A stretch of 64,000 nucleotides of DNA. Source: Sphingomonas sp. R647 (GTDB lineage Bacteria > Pseudomonadota > Alphaproteobacteria > Sphingomonadales > Sphingomonadaceae). This document shows, one piece after another, positions 56,859 to 64,000 of the stretch; positions within the stretch are counted from its first letter, which is position 1; every line of letters begins with the position of its first letter. The translations under genes and the position numbers were made by a program. The stretch is taken from NCBI RefSeq assembly GCF_020177055.1, contig NZ_JAIQXT010000003.1, forward strand, positions 496,001 to 560,000, read 5' to 3'. The notes under the pieces were generated by a model. It saw only the letters and a list, made by a program, of their open reading frames with translations, ran no database searches and was not told where the DNA came from.

Positions 56859-58391
56859 ATGATCAAACGCGCACTCAACGTCACCCGCGAAGCGGACTTC
56901 GCCGCCTGGTATCAGGCCGTCATCACCGAAGCCGATATGGCCGAGGAGAGCGGCGTGCGCGGGTGCATGGTCATCCGGCCATGGGGCTATGGCATCTGGG
57001 AGCGCATTCAGCGGCTGCTCGACGATCGCATCAAGGCGACGGGGCATGAGAATTGCTATTTCCCGCTATTCATCCCGCTGTCCTACTTCGAGAAGGAAGC
57101 CGAGCATGTCGACGGCTTTGCCAAGGAGATGGCAGTCGTCACGCATCACCGGCTGATCCAGAAGGACGGGCGGCTGGTGCCCGATCCCGATGCGAAGCTG
57201 GAGGAGCCTTTGGTCGTGCGCCCGACATCGGAAACGGTGATCGGCGCGGCGATGGCGCGCTGGGTCCAGTCGTGGCGCGACCTGCCGGTGCTGATCAACC
57301 AATGGGCCAATGTCGTGCGCTGGGAAATGCGCACCCGCATGTTCCTGCGCACCGCCGAATTCCTGTGGCAGGAGGGGCATACCGCCCACGCCACGGTCGA
57401 AGAGGCGCGTGAAGAGACGATGAAGATGCTGGAGGTGTATCGCGAGTTCGCGGAAACCTGCCTGGCGATGCCAGTCGTCGCGGGTGAGAAGCCGGAGAAT
57501 GAGCGCTTCCCCGGCGCGGTCGCGACCTACAGCATCGAAGCGATGATGCAGGACGGCAAGGCGCTGCAGGCCGGGACGTCGCACTTCCTCGGCACCACCT
57601 TCTCCAGCGCGCAGGGCATCAAGTTCCAGAATGCGGAAGGGCAGCAGGAACTGGCGCAGACGACCAGCTGGGGCGTGTCCACCCGCATGATCGGCGGCGT
57701 CATCATGGTGCATGGTGACGATGACGGCCTGCGCGTCCCCCCGCGCATCGCGCCGTGGCAGATCGTGATCGTGCCGATGCTGCGCGACACTGACGAGGAT
57801 GCCGCGCTGATTGACTATTGCAAGGGGTTGCAGGCGGAGCTGGCCAAGACGTCGGCGCTGGGTGAGCCGGTGCGCGCGTTGCTCGACCTTAAGGCGGCCA
57901 AGGCGGCGACCAAGCGCTGGGGCTGGGTCAAGAAGGGTGCGCCGGTGGTTATCGAGGTTGGCGGCCGCGACATGGCGGGGGGCAATGTCTCCGTGATCCG
58001 CCGCGACCGTCTGTATCGTGAGGACGGCAAGCTCGACAGCGCGGTGGTGGCGAAGGCCGATTTCGTCGCGGGTGCGGCGGCACTGCTGGAGGAAATTCAG
58101 GCCGGGCTGCACGCCGATGCACGGGCGCGGCTCGATGCGAACATCGTGCGCGGGGTGGAGAGCTTCGACGCGCTCAAGGCGCATTTCGAGGGTTCGGGGA
58201 AGTATCCGGGCTGGGTCGAAGTGCAGTGGAGCAAGCCTGAAGGCGCGGAGCTGGACGCAGTGGTCGAGCGGATCAAGGCGCTCAAGCTGACCTTCCGCAA
58301 CGTGCCGCTGGGCGCTGGGCCGGTGGACGGGGACTGCGTGTTCACCGGCAAACCGGCGGTCGAGCGCATCCTGGTCGCGCGCGCCTATTGA
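56859..58391 (+). CDS. proS: Prolyl-tRNA synthetase, archaeal/eukaryotic type
   Basis: Charges tRNA-Pro. The 510-residue protein has class II motifs VRPTSETVIGAAMARWVQSWRDLP and RTAEFLWQEGHTAHA, then GASHFLGTTF-type segment and a C-terminal extension after the anticodon-binding domain, ending in a Tyr. This matches the type 3 archaeal/eukaryotic-like ProRS, not the bacterial form with an INS editing domain. ATG 56859 sits in the short gap divergent to the EamA gene. Confidence 0.92.
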   Translation: MIKRALNVTREADFAAWYQAVITEADMAEESGVRGCMVIRPWGYGIWERIQRLLDDRIKATGHENCYFPLFIPLSYFEKEAEHVDGFAKEMAVVTHHRLIQKDGRLVPDPDAKLEEPLVVRPTSETVIGAAMARWVQSWRDLPVLINQWANVVRWEMRTRMFLRTAEFLWQEGHTAHATVEEAREETMKMLEVYREFAETCLAMPVVAGEKPENERFPGAVATYSIEAMMQDGKALQAGTSHFLGTTFSSAQGIKFQNAEGQQELAQTTSWGVSTRMIGGVIMVHGDDDGLRVPPRIAPWQIVIVPMLRDTDEDAALIDYCKGLQAELAKTSALGEPVRALLDLKAAKAATKRWGWVKKGAPVVIEVGGRDMAGGNVSVIRRDRLYREDGKLDSAVVAKADFVAGAAALLEEIQAGLHADARARLDANIVRGVESFDALKAHFEGSGKYPGWVEVQWSKPEGAELDAVVERIKALKLTFRNVPLGAGPVDGDCVFTGKPAVERILVARAY

Positions 58392-58449
58392 TTTGAACCC
58401 TCTCCCGGTTCGTGCGTATGTTTTGGCATCCACGATCGGGAGAACTCAT

Positions 58450-58797
58450 ATGCGTTCACTCACGCTCATCGCCGTCGCCGCGCTCGCCGTTGCGGTGCCG
58501 GCGGCCGCGCATCACGGCTGGTCGTCCTATGACGAGGCCAAGCCGCTGACGCTGACCACCCGCTTCACCGAGCTCAGCTGGGGCAACCCGCACGGCTCCG
58601 CGAAAATTACATGGCAGGGCAAGAGCTGGGACGTGATCCTGGCGCCGGTGTCGCGGATGGAAGCGCGTGGGCTGAGCAAGGCAGAGGTCGAGCCGGGCAA
58701 GCGCGTCCGCCTGACCGGCTATGCGCGGCGAGATGGCACCGCCGAAATGCGGATCGAGCGCGTGATGGTCGGTAGCAAGACCGTCGAACTGCGCTGA
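58450..58797 (+). CDS. Exported DUF6152-like protein
   Basis: A 115-residue protein with a signal peptide (PAAAHHGWSSYD begins the mature part, about residue 20) and a small beta domain with WGNPHG and MEARGL. It fits the DUF6152 family. The N-terminal His-His is typical of the family and of metal-linked exported proteins. ATG 58450 has CGGGAGA upstream. The next gene, 10 bases on, is its usual partner type. Confidence 0.78.
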   Translation: MRSLTLIAVAALAVAVPAAAHHGWSSYDEAKPLTLTTRFTELSWGNPHGSAKITWQGKSWDVILAPVSRMEARGLSKAEVEPGKRVRLTGYARRDGTAEMRIERVMVGSKTVELR

Positions 58798-58807
58798 GGC
58801 CGGGCGG

Positions 58808-59293
58808 TTGGAAAGCCTGTTGCTGACCGCCGCCGCGTGGCTTGATGTCGTCGGCATCGGGGGCTGGGCGCGCGGGTCGGCGCTGGTCTATCCGCTCGTC
58901 AATACCCTGCACCTCCTGGGACTGGTGATGCTGGTAGGAGGGATCGGTGTGGTCGATCTGCGTGTCGCCGGGCTGTGGCGCGCGCTGCCGATCGGACCGC
59001 TGTCGTACGCGTTGACGCCGGTGGCGATCGTCGGGCTGATCGTGATGGTCGCGAGCGGCATTGTGCTGTTCGCCGCGGACGGTCGCGCGCTGGCGACGTC
59101 CGACATCTTTTCGCGAAAGCTGGTTCTGATCGCATTGGCGCTGGCCAATGCGGTCGCGTTCCGATGGATTTGGGGCGATCGGATCGGCCGCTGGTCCCGA
59201 GCGGTACCGCTGGCGGCGCGGCTGATGGCGGTTCTGTCGATTTTGCTGTGGCTCGCGGCGGGGACGATGGGGCGCTGGATCGCCTATGGGTGA
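58808..59293 (+). CDS. DUF6644-like membrane protein
   Basis: A 161-residue protein with four to five hydrophobic segments and the pattern LVYPLVNTLHLLGLVMLVGGIGVVDLRV, as in DUF6644-type proteins found beside DUF6152 genes. The start is probably a TTG at 58808; no ATG is nearer. Together with the preceding exported protein it may form a small membrane/periplasm unit, possibly linked to copper, but that is from family context, not from sequence here. Confidence 0.7.
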   Translation: MESLLLTAAAWLDVVGIGGWARGSALVYPLVNTLHLLGLVMLVGGIGVVDLRVAGLWRALPIGPLSYALTPVAIVGLIVMVASGIVLFAADGRALATSDIFSRKLVLIALALANAVAFRWIWGDRIGRWSRAVPLAARLMAVLSILLWLAAGTMGRWIAYG

Positions 59294-59332
59294 TGGAAGC
59301 CGCTCATCGCGCCTATTGTTGACCCGGAAATG

Positions 59333-59358
59333 ACTGCCCCCGCCGGAGCGGGGGCAGT
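59333..59358. terminator. GC stem between convergent genes
   Basis: A perfect 11-bp stem (ACTGCCCCCGC with GCGGGGGCAGT) and a CGGA loop lie between the DUF6644-like and CsbD-like genes, which converge. The minus-strand continuation has only ATTT, so termination strength is uncertain. Confidence 0.55.
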
Positions 59359-59364
59359 TGAAAC

Positions 59365-59544
59365 TTACTTGGCGCCGGTGCCGGGTTCGGTGGTCTTCGG
59401 CGGCTTGCCGTCTTCCATCCGACCCTCATTGCGCAGATCGCGGCCTTCCTGAGCGGCCTTCTGGCCCTCGGGCGAATCGCGGTGCTCGTTGAGCTCTTCC
59501 TTGACGTAGCCGGCGGCTTCCTTTGCTTTTCCTTCGATGCTCAT
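59365..59544 (-). CDS. CsbD-like small stress protein
   Basis: A 59-residue protein whose start (MSIEGKAKEAAGYVKEEL) resembles the small CsbD/YjbJ stress proteins, followed by a charged Glu/Lys/Arg/Gly tail. ATG 59544 has AGGAG upstream. These proteins are highly abundant under osmotic and stationary-phase stress. Assignment is by pattern only. Confidence 0.7.
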   Translation of the reverse strand: MSIEGKAKEAAGYVKEELNEHRDSPEGQKAAQEGRDLRNEGRMEDGKPPKTTEPGTGAK

Positions 59545-59607
59545 CGTCAGTCTCCTGATTGCCAAGTTACTGACATTAAGCGCTTCAGGCGGCGAAAAGG
59601 TCCATCG

Positions 59608-60744
59608 TCACGGGAGAAGCCGGTCGCGCGTGACGGGCCGGGGGGTGATGCCGAGCAGCGGCGCGAGCTTGGCCATCGCATGTTCGGCGAGCGCGCGCGC
59701 TGTGGTGATCTTGCCGCCGAACACCGACAGGATCGGCGCGGCGTTGGTGTCGAGATCGAGGTGATAGTCGCGGGTCACGGTGCGCGCCTCGTCCGCGCCA
59801 TTGTCGTAGAGCGCGCGGATGCCGGACCAGCTACCGGTCACGTCGGCGGCTGCGATCTGGTGGCGGAAATAGCGGTTCGCGGCGGCGCAGAGATAGGCGA
59901 TTTCGTCCGGCTCGATACCGGCATCGCCGGGGTGATCGACCGGCACGTCGGTGGTGCCGATCATCGTCTGCCCCTGCCATGGCGCGGCGAAGACGACGCG
60001 GCGGTCGGGCTGTTGCAGGATATAGGCATGGTCGCCCTGCCATAGGGCGCGGACGGTGATGTGGCTGCCCTTGATCAGCCGCAGGCCGCTGGTGGTCGCG
60101 ACGCCAAGCGTGTCGAGCAGGTCGCGGACCCATGGGCCGGCGGCGTTGACGATGGTGCGCGCGTCGACCGAGCGCCCGTCTGAGAGCGCGACGGTCCAGC
60201 CCTTTCCGCCGCGTTGCGCGCTGATGACCGCGACGCCGGTGACGACCTCCGCCCCGTTCGCAGCCGCATCTTTGGCATTGGCGCGGACCAGCGCGGCGTC
60301 GTCGACCTGCGCGTCCCAATAGAGGAAGCCGCCGCTGTCGGGCATCAGCGGCGCGAGGCGGGGATCGTCGCGGCGCAGCGACCGTGAGCGTTGGAGCGAG
60401 GAGCCGAGCCCGAGCAGATCGTAGAGATACAGCCCGACGCGGACCATCCAGCGCGGGCGGACGGCATGGGCGTGCGGCAGGACGAACGCCATCGGGCGGA
60501 TCAGCTGCGGCGCGGTGGCCAGCATCCGCTCCCGCTCGACCAGCGCCTCACGCACCAGCCGGAACTCATAGGTTTCGAGGTAGCGCAGCCCGCCATGGAT
60601 CAGCTTGCTCGACGCCGATGAGGTATGCGCGGCGAGGGTGTCGCGCTCGACCAGTAGGACCTTGAGCCCGAGCAGCGCCGCCTCACGCGCGATGGCGCAG
60701 CCGTTGATGCCGCCGCCGATGATGAGCAGGTCATATGACACCAC
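59608..60744 (-). CDS. glpD: Glycerol-3-phosphate dehydrogenase, C-terminal domain missing
   Basis: The FAD enzyme that oxidises glycerol-3-phosphate at the membrane. It has GGGINGCAIAREAALLG, SSKLIHGGLRYLE, RLIKGSHI, and VFGGKITTARALAEHAM. Full-length GlpD is around 500 residues; this frame stops after 378, just past the GGKITT motif, so the helical C-terminal domain is absent. The downstream bases do not restore it in any frame I can see. Either a naturally short form or a broken gene. GTG 60744 or 60741 start. Confidence 0.85.
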   Translation of the reverse strand: MVSYDLLIIGGGINGCAIAREAALLGLKVLLVERDTLAAHTSSASSKLIHGGLRYLETYEFRLVREALVERERMLATAPQLIRPMAFVLPHAHAVRPRWMVRVGLYLYDLLGLGSSLQRSRSLRRDDPRLAPLMPDSGGFLYWDAQVDDAALVRANAKDAAANGAEVVTGVAVISAQRGGKGWTVALSDGRSVDARTIVNAAGPWVRDLLDTLGVATTSGLRLIKGSHITVRALWQGDHAYILQQPDRRVVFAAPWQGQTMIGTTDVPVDHPGDAGIEPDEIAYLCAAANRYFRHQIAAADVTGSWSGIRALYDNGADEARTVTRDYHLDLDTNAAPILSVFGGKITTARALAEHAMAKLAPLLGITPRPVTRDRLLP

Positions 60745-60789
60745 CGCAACCTATGCGGCGGCAACGCAGGAAGCGACTGATTTCCGCGC

Positions 60790-61494
60790 CTATTCGACGT
60801 CGAAGAACTCCACGATGCCCGAGGCGAAGTGATATTCCGCCCCGACGATCTTGAGCTTCCCCGCGCGACGCGGCGCGGCGAGCAGCCGCTGGCTCGGCGC
60901 GCGCAGGTCATGCACCACCTGATGCACATTTTCGCGGATGGAGTTCTCGACCAGATCGCCCGGGACCTTGTGTGCGGTCTGCACCGCCGGAACGATCGGT
61001 TCGACCATCTGGCCAAGGCTGCCGGGCAGCTTGGCGTCCTTGTCCACGACCTCGATCGCGGCTTTGACCGCACCGCACGCCGAATGGCCAAGGACGACGA
61101 CCAGCGGCACGCCAAGGTGCAACACCGAATATTCGATACTGCCCATCGCCTGGGCGTTGGCGGCGGTGCTGCCGGCGTTGCGCACCACGAAGAGCTGGCC
61201 GACGCCGGTCTCAAAGATCTGTTCGGGCGCGGCGCGGCTGTCGGAACAGCAGACGATCGTCGCGAAGGGGTGCTGGCCGGCAAGGAAGGCGCGGCGCTGG
61301 CCATCGTTGAGGCCGTAGTTGAATGCGCGGCCCATGGTGAAGGCCTGATTGCCCTTTTTGAGCGTCGCGAGCGCCGAGTCCGGGTTGATCGACGATACCG
61401 CATGGCCGTCTTCGGCGGCGACCAGCGGGCGGGTTGCGAGCGCGGCCCCGCCGGCGGCCGCGGCGGCGAAGAAATGGCGACGGGTGAAGCGCAT
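60790..61494 (-). CDS. Exported beta-carbonic anhydrase (Tat-like signal)
   Basis: A 234-residue beta-class carbonic anhydrase: zinc ligands in CCSDSR (Cys), LGHSACGAVK (His and Cys), with VRNAGSTAAN. The N-terminus MRFTRRHFFAAAAAGGAAL has twin arginines and a hydrophobic core, a Tat-type signal, so it is probably exported. It interconverts carbon dioxide and bicarbonate in the periplasm. It lies 46 bases upstream of glpD in the same direction. Confidence 0.88.
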   Translation of the reverse strand: MRFTRRHFFAAAAAGGAALATRPLVAAEDGHAVSSINPDSALATLKKGNQAFTMGRAFNYGLNDGQRRAFLAGQHPFATIVCCSDSRAAPEQIFETGVGQLFVVRNAGSTAANAQAMGSIEYSVLHLGVPLVVVLGHSACGAVKAAIEVVDKDAKLPGSLGQMVEPIVPAVQTAHKVPGDLVENSIRENVHQVVHDLRAPSQRLLAAPRRAGKLKIVGAEYHFASGIVEFFDVE

Positions 61495-61632
61495 GGGCTT
61501 GTGTCTCGCGAACGAAGGAGTGGCGTTAGTGCTTCATAGGCGGATGCCGCGACCGATCGGCGCGCGGTGGCGGCTTTTTTGCGGTCAAAGCGTGATTGGA
61601 CTTGGCCGCCGCGCGCACTATCTTGGCGGCCA

Positions 61633-63879
61633 ATGACAAAACAGAACAAACCAAAGAACAAGCCCGCGCCGGGCATGCCGTCGCGGCAGCAGATCATCGA
61701 CTTCATCACATCGTCGGATCAGCCCGCGGGCAAGCGCGAGATTGCGCGGGCGTTCGCGCTGTCGGGGCAGGAGAAGATCGCGCTCAAGGCGCTGCTCAAG
61801 GACATGAGCGACGAGGGGCTGATCGACGTCGCGCCGGGCCGCGCATTCCACAAGATGGGCGGCGTGCCCAAGGTGACGGTGCTGCGCATCGTCGAGGCCG
61901 ATGGCGATACCGTCTGGGCGGTGCCCGAACGGTGGGAGGCCGAGGGCATCCCGGTGCCACGGCTGCGTGTGCGCGAGAAGCGCGGGCCGGGCGGGGCGCT
62001 GGGCGTCGGTGACCGGATCCTCGCCCGCACCGAAGAAGCCGGGAAGGGCTGGATCGCGCACCCGATGAAGAAGCTCGCCAAGGGCGAGGAGGCGGTGCTG
62101 GGCGTCGTCAAGGAAGAGGGCGGGCGGCTCTATCTGCAGGGGCTGGACAAGAAGGAGCGGGCGAGCCCCGTCATTTCGGAGCGCAACGGCGCCGAGCCGG
62201 GCGACCTGGTGATGGCGGAGATCAGCGGAAAGGGACCGCGGCTGTTCGCCAAGGTCAGCGAGATTCTGGGCGATCCGTTCGCGCCGCGCAGCTTTTCGCT
62301 GATCGCGATCCACAAGCATGACATTCCGAATGTGTTTTCGGAGGAGTTGCTCGCCGAGGCGGAGCGGGTGGCGAAGCAGCCATTGGGTGAGGGGCGGGAG
62401 GACCTGCGCGACCTGCCAATCGTCGCGATCGACCCGGCCGATGCGCGCGACCATGACGATGCGGTGTGGGCGACGCCGGACGACGATCCGACCAACGAGG
62501 GCGGGTGGAAGGCGATCGTCGCGATTGCGGATGTCAGCTTTTACGTGCGCCCCGGATCGCTGCTCGACCGTGAGGCGCGCAAGCGGGGGAACAGCGTTTA
62601 TTTCCCCGATCGCGTGGTGCCGATGCTGCCGGAAGTGCTGTCGGCGGATGTGTGTTCGCTGAAAGAGGGCGTCGAGCGCGCGGCGCTGGCGTGCCATATG
62701 CGGATCAGCGCCGATGGCGAGATCACGGACTGGCGGTTCAGCCGCGCGGTGGTGAAGCTGGCGGCGAATATTGCCTATGAGGATGCGCAGGCGGCGATTG
62801 ACGGGGCGGCGGAGCATCCGCTGACCGAGACGGCGCTGCGACCGTTATGGAATTGCTGGGCGGCGCTCAACAAGGCGCGGGCGAAGCGTGAGCCGTTGGA
62901 CCTCGATCTGCCCGAGCGCCGGATCGTGCTCGATGAAAAGGGCCGCATCCTGTCGGTTGCGCCGCGCGAGCGACTGGACGCGCACAAGCTGATCGAGGAT
63001 TACATGATCGCGGCGAACGTCGCGGCGGCCAAGGCGCTGGAGAAGAAGAAGGCGCCGGTGATGTACCGCATCCATGAGCCGCCGAGCCGCGAGAAGCTGG
63101 TGGCGCTCAAGGACTATCTCAAGACGCTCGATGTCGCCTTTGCGCTGGGGCAGGTGGTCAAGCCGGCGACGTTCAACCATGTCATCGCGCGGACCAAGGA
63201 GGCGGATTTCCACGCCGAGGTGATGACGCAGGTGCTGCGGACGCAGACCCAGGCCTATTATGGGCCGCAAAATGCGGGGCACTTTGGGCTGTCGCTGGGC
63301 AGTTATGCGCACTTCACCTCGCCGATCCGCCGCTATGCCGATCTGGTGGTCCACCGCGCGTTGACTGAGGCGTTCAAGCTGGGGCCGGGGGGCGAATTGC
63401 CGTCGGACAAGGACATGGCGAAGACCGGCGAGTTGATCAGCAAGCTCGAGCGCCGCGCTATGGAGGCCGAGCGCGACACGATCGACCGCTATGTCGCCGC
63501 CTATCTCGCCGCACATGTTGGCGAAGTGATGGAGGCGCGGATTACCGGGGTGCAGAGCTTTGGCTTTTTCGCGACGGTGGATGGCGTCGGGGGCGACGGG
63601 CTGGTCCCGGCGCGCGACCTGGGGCGCGAGTATTTCCGCTATGACGAGGCCGGGCAGCGGCTGGTGGGTGAGGATACCGGCGTCGAGTTCGCGCTGGGTC
63701 AGCGGCTGGAGTTAAAGCTGGTCGAGGCGAATCCGGTGTCGGGCGCGCTGCGGTTCGAGCTGCCCGATGGCAAGGGCAGCGGATCGGGCGAGGATCGCCG
63801 TCGCAAGGGCGGCCCGCCGCGCCCGCTGCATCGGCGCGGGCGTCCGGCGAACATCCGGCATCAGGGGAAGAAGCGCTAA
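61633..63879 (+). CDS. rnr: Ribonuclease R
   Basis: RNase R is a processive 3'-to-5' exoribonuclease that degrades structured RNA. The 748-residue protein has an N-terminal winged-helix region (QQIIDFITSSDQPAGKREIARAF), cold-shock domains, the RNB catalytic domain with AIDPADARDHDDAVWA (metal Asp residues) and the YAHFTSPIRRYADLVVHRAL motif, then an S1 domain (VMEARITGVQSFGFF). The C-terminus is Lys/Arg-rich. ATG 61633 (MTKQNK) chosen over the upstream frame, which lacks a family match. Confidence 0.95.
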   Translation: MTKQNKPKNKPAPGMPSRQQIIDFITSSDQPAGKREIARAFALSGQEKIALKALLKDMSDEGLIDVAPGRAFHKMGGVPKVTVLRIVEADGDTVWAVPERWEAEGIPVPRLRVREKRGPGGALGVGDRILARTEEAGKGWIAHPMKKLAKGEEAVLGVVKEEGGRLYLQGLDKKERASPVISERNGAEPGDLVMAEISGKGPRLFAKVSEILGDPFAPRSFSLIAIHKHDIPNVFSEELLAEAERVAKQPLGEGREDLRDLPIVAIDPADARDHDDAVWATPDDDPTNEGGWKAIVAIADVSFYVRPGSLLDREARKRGNSVYFPDRVVPMLPEVLSADVCSLKEGVERAALACHMRISADGEITDWRFSRAVVKLAANIAYEDAQAAIDGAAEHPLTETALRPLWNCWAALNKARAKREPLDLDLPERRIVLDEKGRILSVAPRERLDAHKLIEDYMIAANVAAAKALEKKKAPVMYRIHEPPSREKLVALKDYLKTLDVAFALGQVVKPATFNHVIARTKEADFHAEVMTQVLRTQTQAYYGPQNAGHFGLSLGSYAHFTSPIRRYADLVVHRALTEAFKLGPGGELPSDKDMAKTGELISKLERRAMEAERDTIDRYVAAYLAAHVGEVMEARITGVQSFGFFATVDGVGGDGLVPARDLGREYFRYDEAGQRLVGEDTGVEFALGQRLELKLVEANPVSGALRFELPDGKGSGSGEDRRRKGGPPRPLHRRGRPANIRHQGKKR

Positions 63880-63893
63880 GCCCGTTTTGTTAC

Positions 63894-63994
63894 GCCGGAC
63901 TTGTTCCGGGGTCCCCTGTGGGGCAAGCGCGGGGCTTCAAGCTTAGCGGCTGGGCCTGTGTCGCGGTGGACCCCGGCACGAGGCCGGGGTGACG
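63894..63994. repeat. GC-rich palindromic element after rnr
   Basis: Partly complementary arms (GCCGGACTTGTTCCGGGGTCC near 63894-63914 and its counterpart GGACCCCGGCACGAGGCCGG near 63968-63990, then GTGACG) flank a variable centre. The pattern matches the palindrome in the ispH-thrB gap. It starts 15 bases after the rnr stop. Confidence 0.6.
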
Positions 63995-64000
63995 AATGGA

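Overview
The window is 64 kb of GC-rich (roughly two thirds G+C), densely coded bacterial chromosome. Gene content, gene order and signal peptides point to an aerobic alphaproteobacterium, most likely of the Sphingomonas group. This is inferred from several features: a petABC bc1 complex, oxygen-dependent HemF, Tad pilus genes in the order cpaA-E/tadB/tadC, a gcv operon with split P-protein and a tandem glycine riboswitch, and many GC-rich palindromes between genes. It is mostly a housekeeping chromosome segment. I see no prophage, plasmid functions, transposase, CRISPR array, rRNA or tRNA gene.

Layout. 1-2.6 kb: the 3' part of hslO, an exported protein, then queC-queE (7-deazaguanine synthesis). 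2.6-8 kb: exported proteins, lipB, a pair of overlapping membrane-protein genes, and the minus-strand operon trmL-hemF-GNAT. 8.2-11 kb: petABC closed by a strong terminator, then apt. 11.6-16 kb: an Arg/Asp-rich lipoprotein, copy 1 of an unusual structured repeat, a MaoC-type hydratase, a frameshifted phosphodiesterase gene and a His-rich exported pair. 16-24 kb: DUF2236 and TspO-like proteins, ychF, several lipoproteins, pth and rplY. 24.4-32 kb: glyQS with a compositionally foreign stretch inside glyS, ppdK, a globin-coupled chemoreceptor and copy 2 of the structured repeat. 33.6-40.8 kb: the Tad/Flp pilus operon, without the ATPase gene cpaF and without a pilin gene. 40.8-47.4 kb: a hydrolase/oxidoreductase pair, a YegP-like small protein, a TauE/SafE permease, ispH-thrB-rnhA and a lipoprotein. 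47.6-52.4 kb: glycine riboswitch and gcvT-gcvH-gcvPA-gcvPB. 52.4-64 kb: DUF4403 protein, methyltransferase-like protein, an AT-rich orphan membrane protein, an EamA transporter, an archaeal/eukaryotic-type proS, a DUF6152/DUF6644-like pair, a CsbD-like protein, a glpD lacking its usual C-terminal domain, an exported beta-carbonic anhydrase and rnr.

The most interesting observation is a 270-290 bp element present twice (12133-12403 and 31958-32245). Both copies fold into the same set of nested stems, and several base differences between copies are compensated on the opposite arm. The outermost 31-36 bp arms are unrelated in sequence between copies but nearly self-complementary within each copy. 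Both copies also carry a strong Shine-Dalgarno plus ATG start followed by a short similar peptide. This looks like a selected or copied secondary structure (structured RNA or hairpin-forming mobile DNA) that I cannot match to a family I know. Other points are the mosaic glyS, the missing cpaF, the truncated glpD and the single-base frameshift in the phosphodiesterase gene.
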